64,000 bases of DNA, from NCBI GenBank assembly GCA_009667805.1, contig CM019066.1:330702619-330766618 (forward strand). The letters run 5' to 3'. Position numbers and translations under genes: made by a program. Numbering within the stretch: position 1 is the stretch's first letter; every line of letters starts with the position of its first letter. The notes under the pieces are model-generated. The model searched no databases, was not told where the DNA came from, and was given only the letters and a program-made list of their open reading frames with translations. The DNA is from Leptobrachium leishanense. Its lineage: Eukaryota > Chordata > Amphibia > Anura > Megophryidae. Of this stretch, positions 53,197 through 64,000 are shown piece by piece.

Positions 53197-53953
53197 GTGC
53201 TCGAGTGGCTGTCCCAGCACTGTCCTTGTCAAACGTGGTACAGAAACAAATCCGGCCTGAGCCCCACGGTAAGAAAGCAGATTGTACAACAAATGCTTAA
53301 GCCGGCTATTGAATACGGAGATATAGTGTATGCAGCTGGCCCGCAAAAACACCTCCAGAAACTTACTACATTGTATAACTCAATCTGCCGCTTTGTGCTA
53401 CAATGTAACTACATGACCCATCATTGTGACATGTTAAAAGAAGTAAACTGGCCATCGCTGGAATCTAGATGCACTCTTCACCTTTCCAACCTGGTATTTA
53501 AGAGCTTTTCTGGGAAGCTGCCACCCTACCTGAATAGGCTGCTTCCCACAGCAGTTCCCTCATCCTATAACCTCCGATCCAGGACCTGCACCTTACTTAC
53601 AATACCACAATACATAAAGAAAGTGGCTCGATCCTCATTTTCTTACAGAGCACCGCAATTATGGAATAGCCTCCCAGACGCCATCAAATCTTCCCCCAGT
53701 CTAAAGTCCCTTAAGAGCTCCCTATTAACATACCTGGATACAGAATGCACCTGTAAACATGTAACATAGCGACTATATTTCCTACATATATATTTTCTGT
53801 TAATCTGTATATTTGTTTTGTGTTAATATCTTGCATTTTACTACTTTGTATTTCTGTAACAATGTTCTTGAACCCAGGACATACTTGAAGACGAGATAAA
53901 TCTCAATGTATCCTTCCTGGTAAAATCCTTTATAAATAAATAAATAAATAATG
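53197..53953 (+). pseudogene. LINE 3' end: C-terminal RT region and tail
   Basis: The 190-codon frame ends at 53769. It contains RKQIVQQMLKPAIEYGDIVY, the LTTLYNSICRFVL region, LPPYLNRLL, and YRAPQLWNSLPDAIKSS, typical of the C-terminus of non-LTR RTs of the L2/CR1/Rex type. A 3' UTR follows with ATCTCAATGTATCCTTCC and TGGTAAAATCCTTTATAAAT plus (AAAT)n. The 5' part including the RT catalytic motifs is absent. Confidence 0.8.
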
Positions 53954-53955
53954 AT

Positions 53956-55250
53956 CAATCGGTGGTGGATTTATATTGGCGCACAAGGCAGATTCTTCCC
54001 TAAACGAATTCAGTGATTTTCATGTTTGTAGCGGTTTATCACCCAGCTTGATTGCAGAGCTTTAAGACCATGCAGTAAGGCAAAAAATTTAGCTTTTGTT
54101 AGTCATGTTTGAGTCAGACACAATGTATGTAGTTTGCGCTTTTTTCTGTCTGCGGTTTTAGCAATCGGAAAAGAGAACATCATATAGTGCATCGGGATAA
54201 CTCCGCAAATTGTAATGAAGTTTCATGCGTTGAGTGTGCTTACTTGCATGCACTTTAAAATTATTCTTTGATAACGCTCTGTTTTCAATAAGGGACCAGG
54301 GAATTATAGTTTTTGGATCTGAGAGCCAGCCATGGGCACATTTAGTACCTCATTCAAGAACAAGTCCATTAAGAGATCAAAGTCTTCATCTGGGATACAT
54401 TATTTTAATGCTTTGTTTTTGTATTGCAACACCCATTAAAAAAACTCCATTTATAATGCGCGCCCTTGGCTATATGAACGTCAAGGTTAGGCTTCATCAT
54501 GCTGTATATTTTTAATGTAGAGTGAACAATACATTAAAATATTGTTTTGGCACGGATTCCATTTCCTCTGTAGTCTTTCTAACACACTGCATTCGAATGA
54601 AAAGCGTGTAGAAAACAAAAGGTTTCTGAAAAGGTAAGAAATTATCTTTGATTTTTCAATAATGAGAGATGATAATAGTCACAAACATGACTAAAGTACT
54701 GATATTGCTATATTTCTTTAGCAAATGTAACCAGAAATTAGAATTTTCGATTTTAGGGTTAAAGCAAGCTTGCTGAGTTTCATGATGGGAAATTAAGTTC
54801 AGTATATGCCGTGTCGTCTCTATACATGGAGAACAAATGAAGCTTTCCACAGCAATCACTAATTACAGCTCTCAAGCAGTTTTTAAAGCATTTTGTTAAC
54901 ATGGCCATCATCAAAACACAATGATAATGCAGATGTAAAATAACTCCATACAGGGGTACAACTGCGTTAGTTATAGCAGCAATGTATAACAGTGTATTAT
55001 TAATTTTCTGATCTATATTTTCGAGTATGATTTGAAATTTCTGCACATTTAATCTATTCCTACATCACCCTCCACGAACCTGCAGAGTTAAATTTGAATA
55101 TTTCTGGGAGACTGGAAAGAGAGAACGATGACAAATGCTTTATTCTGTGTTACTCTATAGTCAGTAACAAAAGTTGAAGACTAAACTATTCTTAAGCAAT
55201 ATTTAAGATGACACAAAATTCTTGGTTGATGGACGAGACACTGAAAAATT
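53956..55250. other. Unclassified AT-rich spacer
   Basis: No gene is recognised. A TTAAAGGGACACTGTAT (T2-type) start occurs at about 55253. Confidence 0.3.
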
Positions 55251-55429
55251 GTTAAAGGGACACTGTATTAAAAAAGTGACGCCTCCACCCCTCCTGCCCT
55301 CAAATAATTAGGCAGATGTTCCTGAGCGCATCTGCCAATTATTTTTCTTCTATTTTTTTTTAGATTAGGTATACAAGGTATAAATACTCACGTTTTCTCC
55401 CTTGTTGCTTGCTGCTCCTCCCGTTCAGT

Positions 55430-57447
55430 CAGTGGCGACTCTAGGAACAATATTTAGGGGGGGCACATAGGATACCGCAGTCTAAACTGGGGGGCACTAA
55501 TAATTTTCACTGCTAAATCATACCACTGAATAAAACTAATGGCCCTATCACCTGGTGTGAACTAAAACACCATCACTAAAGGAAAAATTTAACACGAGTC
55601 GCTAAAACGTAGTGCCTGACGACCTACTAACAGATCATCTTGTCCGCGGTGGTCCATGAACAAGGTTGTTTAGCACACGCTAGGGAAACTAATGTGTTTG
55701 TGTACAGAATAGAACTGTTTTTTTTCCAGTGCAGAGTGCCGGGCCATAACTATGAACACATCCAGTGAATAACCTCTCACCCCTGCATTATTAAAATCCT
55801 CCACAGTGTTCGTATCATCCATGTTTTGATGCACACATATATTAAGGCTGATGGGCATTGCATGATAAATGCCACCCGACAGCATGTAGAATCATTACAG
55901 TGCATTTAATAGATCCAAAAGGAAGGCCAGGTGAGCCACACAAATTTCCCTGCTGCAGCATATAAAGAATACATGTTTCAGGGCAAGACTTATTCACATG
56001 TCCCTTTAAACATGGCCCACACAGTTACCCTAATAATCAACCACTTCCATACTATGAATAACCCCCAGCATAAAATGTTTAAAATTAGGCAATATATTAG
56101 AATTAGGATATATGTGGATAAAGGATACATTTATAATAGAGCCTAATGCAACAGCAACGACATTGCTGACCAGATCCATTACTGTGGTGTATGGGGCCAA
56201 GAGAACACCTGTGCTGAATTCCTTTCAATTGCCTGTTAATAGTCTGTTAATTTTGGGAGAGGACCTGTTTTTTCTGTCTTTTTGGAGTTAGCACCAGGGT
56301 TCAGCAGTAGGTAAAGTGTTGCAATTAGCGCCCCTCAAAAAATTAGCACCTTCACCAAGTTAGCTGCAAAAGCGCTAGTGATCTCTAGCGCTCCCCATGT
56401 TAAGTAAAGGACGCGGAAAGTACAGTAAGCTTGCGGTACAAATCGCTAATAGCAACGCGCTAAGTGATTTTCCCCGTTTGTGGTGAGAGGCAAATGATCT
56501 GTTGGTCAGGCGCTAGATTCAATTAACCTGGCGCAAATGCAAAACCATGCGGACGCAAGGGTTAACTCACACCAGGTAATAGTGCCCTAAATAAGTATAT
56601 ATAAATAATATTGCAAAACCCCAGAGTAATGTGATGTAATGATACATTTTTGTTGTAATAACCCAATACTTAAATTCAATATTTTATTTGTTGCTATTCG
56701 GCAGTTTTCGCTGAAAGTCTGATAGCTGCTTCAGCGACTCAACTTTTAGCAAATTACAGTGACCATTCGCTAAATAGGGAATTCACTTTATTTTCGGCTA
56801 AATAAATTCCCCGAAAAGTAGAGTATGTAAAGATGATTAGACCCTTTAGATTCTAACTTCCATAATTACCCCTAAAGTGCCATAAACCCAGGGAAATACA
56901 ATAAAATTAATAAACAATGTGGCATTTAGCTACCCCTTAACCCCTAAAATCCCATTAATCAAGGGAAAACATGAAATGAATACACTGTGAGGCATGTAGC
57001 CAACCTAAAATGCCATTAATCAAGGAAAAAATAAAATGTATACTGTGAGGGATGAAGCCTACCCATTAACCCTTAATATACAACTAAACCAAGGTAAAAA
57101 CTAACGTAATACACAATGTAATGTATAGTCTGAACATTAACCACTTCACTGCTGAGCCATTTCAACCCTATGAAAAGGTTTACGTTTAAGTGCACGTTTC
57201 TTTTTAATGTTTTATGACTTTTACTTTACACCAAATATGGTCATGTTGGGTATCATTGGAAAGGCCAGAATCTGCCCTTTCCAATGACACCTAGAATGTC
57301 CACATACGCTTCACAGGAACGGAGATATCGCGGTCCGAATAGTGTGGGAAGCTGGATGCTGATTTTTGGTGGGGGGGCACATGGGGGGCAAGGAATAACC
57401 TAGGGGGGGCAATTGCCCCCCCTTGCCCCCCTGTAGAGATGCCTATG
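55430..57447. mobile_element. Non-autonomous hAT element, second family
   Basis: Left end CAGTGGCGACTCTAGG; right end inversely CATAGGCATCTCTACAGG. The octamer CGTTCAGT flanks both sides exactly (55422-55429, 57448-57455). The interior has no transposase. A partial hairpin-train start (TTAACCACTTCACTGCTGAG) lies near 57137. Confidence 0.88.
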
Positions 57448-57592
57448 CGTTCAGTGCAGGGGCTTCTGAAATGTGAAAGTCCCTGTAGCTATTGTATGTA
57501 GCCCAATTTGTGAAGGTATGCACCTTGCTTTGCATATGCTGCTCAAGTTGGCCATAGATCCGAACTTTCATACTTTTGTGCTCAAGTTCTGT

Positions 57593-58705
57593 AGTTTAAG
57601 GTGTGTAGAGTGACCCTTTAGGGTAAGTTCCATAGCACACGTTGTGTGGAGAGGCCCTTTAAGGTAAGTTCTGTAGTGTAGGATGTGAACAGTGGCCCTT
57701 TAAGGTAAGTTCCGTAGAGTAGGATGTGTAGAGTGGCCCTTTTAGATGAGATGGGTGTGTAGAGTGACCCCTTAAGGTAAGTTCTGTACAGTAGGTTATG
57801 TAGAGGGGCCCTTTAGGGTAAGTTCCATAGTGTGTGTTGTGTTGAGTGGCCCTTTACGATTAGCTTTGAAATGTAGGGTGTGTATGGTGGCCCTTTAAGG
57901 TAAGTTCCATACAATACGGTTTGTAGAGTGGCAGTTTGAGGTAAGTTCCATAGAGTAGGGTGTCTAGGGCGGCTCTTTAAGATATGTTCCATAGAGTAGG
58001 GCATGTAGAGTGGCCCTTTAAGGTAACTTCTGTAGAGTAGGGTATGTAAAGAGGACTGTTAAGTAAGTTCTGTAGCTTATGGTGTGTAGGGTGGTCGTTT
58101 CAGGTAACTTCCTTAGAGTATGGTGGTAGACTGACCCTTTAAGGTAAGTTCTGTAGCGTAGGGTTTGTAGAGGGGCCCTTTAAGATGAGTAGGGTGTGTA
58201 GAGTGATCCTTTAAGGTACGTTCTGTAGTGTATGGTGTGTAGAGTGGTCCTTTGAGGCAAGTTCCTTAGTGTAGGGTGATAGAGTGACCCTTTAAGGTAA
58301 ATTCTGTAGTGTAGGGTGTGTAGAGGGGCCCTTTAAGATGAGTAGGGTGTGTAGAGTGATCCTTTAAAGTATGTTCTGTAGCGTATGGTGTGTAGAGTGG
58401 TCCTTTGAGGCAAGTTCCTTAGTGTAGGGTGGTAGAGTGACCCTTTAAGGTAAGTTCTGTAGTGTAGGGTGTGTAAAGGGGCCCTTTAAGATGAATAGGG
58501 TGTGTAGAGGGGCCCTTTGATGAGTAAGGTATATAGAGTGGTCCTTTAAGGCAAGTTCCTTAGTGTAGGGTGGTAGAGTGGCCCTTTTAAGGTAAGTTCT
58601 GTAGCGTAGGGTGTGTAGAAGGGCCCTTAAAGATGAGTAGGGTGTGTAGAGTGACCCTATAACTTCTGTATAGTAGGGTGTGTAGAGTTGCCCTTGAAGG
58701 TAAAT
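57593..58705 (-). repeat. ~40-45 bp minisatellite
   Basis: About 25 irregular units of TGTAGAGTGGCCCTTTAAGG and TAAGTTCTGTAGTGTAGGG. Some units include ATGAGTAGGG inserts that form a longer period of about 125 bp from 58180 to 58640. Minus-strand ORFs here (THPTLQNLP-type repeats) come from the array. Confidence 0.9.
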
Positions 58706-60080
58706 ATTTACTTTCCAATCTAGTTGCATGCACCTTATTCTTTACGTTGCTTTCTTCTCCCCATTGCAGTCTGTTAAATCTCAATATTTTTATTAACTTT
58801 CCTGTATTACTAATCTAAAATAGAAATTGCAGGTAAAAAAATAAATAAATACGTTTTTAGATATTTTGTTTGCACTCTTTGCCTAACATGAGCTGGTGAT
58901 CATTACGGAGGATATTCTTTATTCTAACGTGGAGTTTTGCAATCAGCGTGTTTCTGCCCTGTTATTGTAATCTAGGTTAAGATAACTGACACAGAGAGAG
59001 GTTTTCCTTACAGGAAGGGAAACGATGCCTGTGCTCTTTCTTCCCTCTTTCATACTGTAAAAATAAATGATAGGTTGTATAGTTAAGTATTGTGCTCCAA
59101 AAAGTTACATCCACACTAAAGGAAAAGGGGTGAGCCCCAGTAAAAACACTGCCAGAGGAAAGCACGACCACTTCAAAACGCTGAGCCGGGATTCAAACCT
59201 GCGTCTTACTCTTTAAAGTTTACTATGAAAACAAGTAAACTTAAGAGGCAAACTATGACGGCTTTCACATAGATGTCCTTTAATCTTTTTTTTATTTTTT
59301 ATGAACAGGTAATTATTTTCACAGTAGTAAACTGTATGGCTGATTTCCATAACCAATAATGACCTAGAGAACCTGAATACACGGGATTCAAATGCGTTAA
59401 GTTTCATTTTGTTAAATAATATCATAATGGTGAACATATTTATGTACATAATATATGCGTGTACTGTACATTAATTATAAAATAAATAAAAAAAAATCCT
59501 CACCATTAAACTGTGATTTAAGCTGAGCACCAATAATGAAAATAAGGTCCAAGTAAAGTAGAAATGCATAAGATGCATTTTATGTGCATATATATATATA
59601 TCATGATGATATCTGAAATCCGAAATACTCGCGGTCCCGTGCATTCCGGAAAACAGGCATTCAACCTGTATAATTTAAAAAAATAATTATATATATATAT
59701 ATATATAAACAAAACCAGGGAGAGAGCACTCCCGTCAAACCAGCAACAACAGCTTCATGCATGGGAACATTATACCAGATTTTACCACATGTTGAAAAAT
59801 TCTTATATCTGAGCTTTGTTGAATAAAATAGTGGAATTTTAGTTTGCAATGAACGGCCGTGAATTGCTTAAGCCTGCCAACAGCGTCAATGTAATCCACC
59901 CACTGACAGGTCCTACTCTGCAAACCTAATGACTGCCCTTCATGGGATAAACTCACTTACTGAGGAACAAGTCCTTCCTGGGAGCTCCCCGCAGATCAAG
60001 GTTAAATAGAACATGGAGGAGGAGTACCCAAAAGAGTTTATCCCAAGACAGTTTATTACCTTTCCTGGCCATTCGACTAT
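58706..60080. other. Unclassified; AT dinucleotide tracts near 59588 and 59686
   Basis: No gene is seen. Two (AT)n runs are present. Confidence 0.35.
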
Positions 60081-60650
60081 TCAGAGAGCAGGCAGTTCGC
60101 CAAATGTTGGCGCCCATGATGCGAGCACCAATGTTTTGAATTGGATTCTAAAGGAGACAGGAAGCCAGTGTAGAGATTGACAAAGGGGGGAGGTGTGTGA
60201 GGTGCGTGAGGTGAGGTGGATGAGCCTGGCACAGGCGTTCATTACAGACTGCAGGGGGAGAATCTGGCATCTCTTAAGGCTAGAGAGAAGGAGGTTACAG
60301 TAGTCAAGGCGGGAGATAATAAGTGCTTGAATGAACATTTTAGCAGAGTCCTGATTAAGACAGGGGCAGTTGTGTGCAATGTTTTTTAGGTGGAAGTAGA
60401 AGGATTTGGTTAGTGACTGAATGTGAGGAGTGAAGGAGAGATCAGAGTCTAAGAGGACACCAAGACACCGGGCCTGTGAGGTAGAAGTAATAGTGGCACC
60501 GTTCACCTGAAGGGAAATGGGTGCAGGAATGTTAGTTTTAAAGCGAGGGAAGACGAGAAGTTCAGTTTTAGAGAGGTAAAGCTTTAGGAAGCGGGAAGTC
60601 ATCCAGTCGGAGACAGCTGACAGGCAGGCAGTTGTTAAGTTTACAACAGC
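60081..60650 (-). pseudogene. L2-type LINE RT, C-terminal fragment
   Basis: Within a 214-codon minus-strand frame, the residues from VSDWMTSRFLKLYLSKTELL onwards are L2-type: ARCLGVLLDSDLSFTPHI, LIISRLDYCNLLLSSL and LHWLPVSFRIQFKTLVL. The YADD region upstream is missing. The first ~20 codons (60660-60725) are non-homologous. It is a 5'-truncated LINE. Confidence 0.85.
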
Positions 60651-60778
60651 TCTGGTTAAGTGAACACCAACATTGGAATATTGCTCTGTATTATGAAATG
60701 GAAAAAAATCCTTTCTTGACTGCAAGTTGAGTTCATATCATTTTTATCCAAAGACAGCTTAACCAGTTAACTACTAAC

Positions 60779-60970
60779 AGGTTTATTCAGAGAGCACCAA
60801 AATCTCACTGACATTTCGGTGCTCTCTGATTCGTCACACTTCGGCGAGTCTGATTCGCTGACCCTGCAGTGAATTCAGCATTCACGCCAGGATCCCCAAA
60901 GTGTGGCGAATGGGGAAATTCACTGTTCGGTGCAATTTCGGGGCCAGTTTGGCTCTCTTTGAATAACCCC
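60779..60970. mobile_element. Small MITE with GGTTATTCA-type ends
   Basis: AGGTTTATTCAGAGAGC at the left and the inverse of GGCTCTCTTTGAATAACCCC at the right. It is related in its ends to 62321-63212. TAACA occurs at the left edge and just beyond the right edge. Confidence 0.6.
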
Positions 60971-61030
60971 ATAACAGATTTATATAATAAATAGAAAAGA
61001 TGTATGTCATTATGGCACAATATCTTTTAA

Positions 61031-62104
61031 CCCTTTCGCTGCTGGGGCATTTCACACCTCTGTGCTGAGCTCATTTTTACCGGTTTCGCTCATCATGTTT
61101 AACTGCATTTTGAAGCCATATTTTAATATATGACCCAGACATATTATATATCGTTCAATCCGGCAGACTCGGCAGATTCATAATATATCATTATTATATG
61201 TATACGTCATGTCCTGTCTGTATATTATAACAAAAAATTCAATAAAATTTGAATTTTCAATAATTTATAACGTGTAAAGTGTTTTTTTTCACATTTTAAT
61301 AGGCAAGCATATGCGGTTATATTTTCTATGGGTTGCACTTGTTAAAAAAAAATTAAGTTGGGTCTCGTTACATTTTTGTTGGGGGAAAATGATGCGATTT
61401 TTAACAAACGCACCCCATACAAAAATCGCTAGTGCAGCATCATTGTTCACATTATAATTCAAATGGGAACAATATTGCTGCATTAACAAAAAACAAACAA
61501 AAAAACTTGTTTTTGTTTTTATTATTATTTATTTTAATATATATTTTTGTTTTTACTTTTTACATGGTCATGTTTGGTATTGTTGGAAAGGCCATGCTCT
61601 GACCGATCCAACGATACCAAATATTAACCCCTAGCTGCCACGGATCAGGAGCTAGGGGGTTCATTGGAACCCCCTATCTCCACCATTGGCGGCAGTTAGG
61701 GGTTAACTGTAAAACTGACATCATCGCACTATGCACGATGATGCCAGTCATCATGGGGAGATCCCAGAAGCTTGGCCGACATCCAAGATGTCGGCCAGCT
61801 CCGGGAGAGCATCACGAACCGTTGCATTTCAGCGCCGAATCGTGATCCGGCCCCCAAGGGTTAAAGCCAGGCACGGTTTGGAAGGGCAGGCTGTGCCCTT
61901 CCAAACGCTGCCTGCTTTTAATATCTGGCCCCCGACGATCGGGAGGGAGAGAAGTCCGAAGGACCTCCCCCCTCCCTCTCAGGCACCTCCTCCGAACTCG
62001 CTGGGGGGCCTGAAATAGATGTCATCGCGCCAGTGCGATGACATTTATTAGTCCCGCCGGGGTCCCCGAGTGCCGGGCTGACATCCAAGATGGCAGCCAA
62101 GTGG
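61031..62104. mobile_element. TTAA-flanked hairpin-train element, uninterrupted
   Basis: TTAA at 61027-61030 and 62105-62108; ends CCCTTTCGCTGCTG and inverse CAGCCAAGTGG. The first half aligns with 39183-39713 and the second with 46489-47195. The hairpin series is in the same order: TTTGGTATTGTTGGA, CCCCTAGCTGCC, GGCCGACATC, CATCACGAACCG, GCCAGGCACGG and GATGTCATCGC arms. Confidence 0.85.
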
Positions 62105-62320
62105 TTAATATTACCAAAAGATAGGGAACATCCACAGTGCATTTAATTTAAGATCGGGAGGTGTATTGATATATTTATAACTGTAAAATACAGTCAACAT
62201 GGAACATGTCACAACTGCAGATATTATATGCCCATCATGAAGTGGATATGTGACGTGTTTGGGGGTATCTTGGGCACAATAATTTAACAAACAATTTTAA
62301 AGCAGCTTGTGAAACGTACA

Positions 62321-63212
62321 CAGGGTTATTCAAAGAGAATCGAAAAGTCACCGTATGTTCGGTGACTTTTCGTTCGCTTCAATTTTGCACAATTTGGTGA
62401 TCCTATTTCGGCAACCCTGCGGTGTATTCAGCAAGCACCACAGGGTCCCCAAAGTGCAAGGAAAACCCGCTGCAAACCCGACGAACACTCACCACAAAAC
62501 CTGCCGAACACTCATTAAAACCCCGCAAAACAGCTGGATTAACCCCACCGAACACGCCAGAGAAACCAGAGCAGCCGCCGATCATAGTGCAGAGCAGCCG
62601 CCGGAAAAAGCCGACGCCGCAGACAAATGGAGTGAAAAAAAAAAACTGTTCGCTTGAATGTTTGAAAAGTGAAACGCTGTTTGCAAAGAAACTACTGAGT
62701 GAAAATGTCTGAAATTTACATATTAGATCCAATGAATGATAATAAAAAGAGCTGTTACAAAAAAAAGAAAACGATAAAAAAAACGAAAAAAATCTCGCAA
62801 AAAAATGCCTAAAATATCCTAAAAAATCTATAAATAATGAGACTTTATGCTGCAGAATATTATAATTAACAGTTTAATAGGTATTGAATTAAAACCGGAA
62901 TAATTTTAACATTGAAGCCTATGGGATTCGCCTCAATAAATGTGCCGCATGAAACCACCAAACAGCAGGGAAATTCGGCAACTTTTCACTGCTGGTTTTT
63001 GTTCTCTGAATAGACAAAGCATTGCTTCACTATGGGGGTTTCAATGTCCTCGAACAGGCACCGAACAGGCACCGTATGTGCAGGGAATTCGCCAGGATTT
63101 GGCAAACTGCCTGCTCTCTGAATAGCCGAATGGCCAGGAAAGGTAACCGTACGCTGAATTTCACTGTTCGGTTACCTTTCGGCCACAATTCGGATCTCTT
63201 TGAATAACCCTG
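62321..63212. mobile_element. MITE with CAGGGTTATTCAAAGAG termini
   Basis: The left end CAGGGTTATTCAAAGAG matches the inverse of CTCTTTGAATAACCCTG at the right. ACA lies on both sides (62318-62320 and 63213-63215). Further inverted words run inward (TCGGTGACTTTTCG and the like). The 892-bp interior is non-coding. Confidence 0.82.
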
Positions 63213-63215
63213 ACA

Positions 63216-63744
63216 GTCATGGGTGTTAAAAATATATTTTTTTCCCAAAATTAAGTTAATTGACGTCAGATCATGATCCAAAATGAGTTCTTGCTTTCCA
63301 TCCTTCAGCAGTCTACACGCCTCTAAGTGGAAGTAATCTTCCACTTCCTCCAAGTAATTTGCTTTTATTTAAAGTCTTAGCGCCTGATCCTTCTTTATTT
63401 AAAATAATAGAACCTGTTTCTACAATCTGTCTGGACCTCTGTTTTATGAATTGTTACTTTTTCTTTAAATTCAGCTCTGCTTTTGGAGTTAATAGCAATA
63501 TTGTTTTCTAAAAGCTGTAAAATTAAATTAGGAAATATCCGTTAGAAACATGACTTAATGCAGGTACTGTTCTAAAACAGTTGTCAACTTTCCAGGAAGA
63601 AGGTAAGCGCTAAGATTAAACCCCCTTCTGTACCCCTTCCAATTCTGAATGTCTCCATTTTTCCTATACCCCAAACAACAAAATCACCTTTTAACACATC
63701 TCTGTTGCTGCTGAAGATTGTGAAAGATGTCATAAACACTTCAT
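63216..63744. other. Unclassified spacer
   Basis: No feature is supported. Confidence 0.3.
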
Positions 63745-63948
63745 TGTCCTCACCATTTCTAAAACACTAGTGCTAGTGATCCTGGCGACCGATAAATCTC
63801 CTCTTGTCTTCCTCCGCCCCAATTCCTCTAGATTGTAATCTCATCTGTGCAGGGCCATTCTTGTTTTTGTTCCTATGTTTGTTTGTAATGTTGTTTCACT
63901 CCCCATTGCTTATTATAAAGGTAGCTGGAACTGTTAGCGCTATCTAAA
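63745..63948 (+). repeat. L2/CR1-like LINE 3' tail
   Basis: Aligns with 4155-4400 and ends GTTAGCGCTATCTAAAT. Confidence 0.65.
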
Positions 63949-63950
63949 TC

Positions 63951-64000
63951 AGTGGTTCTCAACCTGTGGACCCTCAGAACCCAAAAGAGTCCTTGGTCAT
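63951..64000 (+). mobile_element. Start of a hAT element, cut by the window end
   Basis: CAGTGGTTCTCAACCTGTGG is a typical hAT terminus found across vertebrates. The body lies outside the window. Confidence 0.65.

Noticed and set aside
57593..58705. Regularly spaced repeats considered as a CRISPR-like array
   Set aside because: Units are contiguous with no unique spacers, and the genome is plainly eukaryotic.
58445..58784. Minus-strand ORFs with THPTLQNLP repeats
   Set aside because: Translation of the 40-45 bp minisatellite.

Overview
The window looks like intergenic DNA from a frog or close amphibian relative. I infer this from its mix of families: Harbinger, TTAA-flanked MITEs, hAT, Tc1, L1, L2-like LINEs, tRNA-SINEs, Penelope-like repeats and Gypsy-type LTR elements, nested in AT-rich sequence. 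I recognise no host protein-coding gene, tRNA, rRNA or snRNA. Nearly all supportable features are mobile elements, their genes, or satellites that grew inside them.

Layout. 1-472 is the end of a Harbinger-type MITE. 661-3802 is an apparently complete autonomous Harbinger whose two genes (MADF protein, + strand; DDE transposase, - strand) are mutually interleaved: each gene's main exon lies in the other's intron. 5102-5844 is a fold-back MITE. 5904-7632 is a host segment duplicated on both sides of a 1.3 kb Penelope-like insertion that carries a hammerhead-ribozyme motif. 8645-8865 is a tRNA-SINE. 10596-11803 is a decayed hAT element with a purine-strand minisatellite. 12933-21243 is a Gypsy-class LTR retrotransposon with decayed gag, protease, RT/RNase H and integrase; a LINE tail has broken its RT, and a second, younger LTR element (16707-20186) with an unrecognised 478-codon ORF sits inside its integrase.

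22371-24077 is a giant inverted repeat with a 13-bp target duplication. 25122-38337 holds small MITEs, hammerhead-like repeats, two solo LTRs (32184-33000 and 33201-34046) and a Harbinger MITE. 39183-47195 is a TTAA-flanked element built from consecutive unrelated hairpins, split by a full-length L1 (39714-46473, - strand; ORF1 and ORF2 with one frameshift). Further hairpin-train elements lie at 36142-36533, 47800-49203 (split by a second hammerhead-bearing insertion), 52062-52700 and 61031-62104. 50039-51520 is a hAT element with a perfect 8-bp target duplication, filled by an 18-bp satellite with 234-bp higher-order structure. 52794-53953 has a Tc1-like transposase remnant and a LINE 3' end. 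55430-57447 is another hAT element, followed by a 45-bp-class minisatellite, an L2 fragment, more MITEs and the start of a further hAT at the window edge.

How parts may work together (inference). The autonomous Harbinger could mobilise the MITEs that share its termini. The LINE at 53197-53953 shares its 3' tail with the SINE at 8645-8865. The nesting order gives relative insertion ages. Element limits were read by eye from termini and target duplications; family names rest on motif recognition, not on searches.
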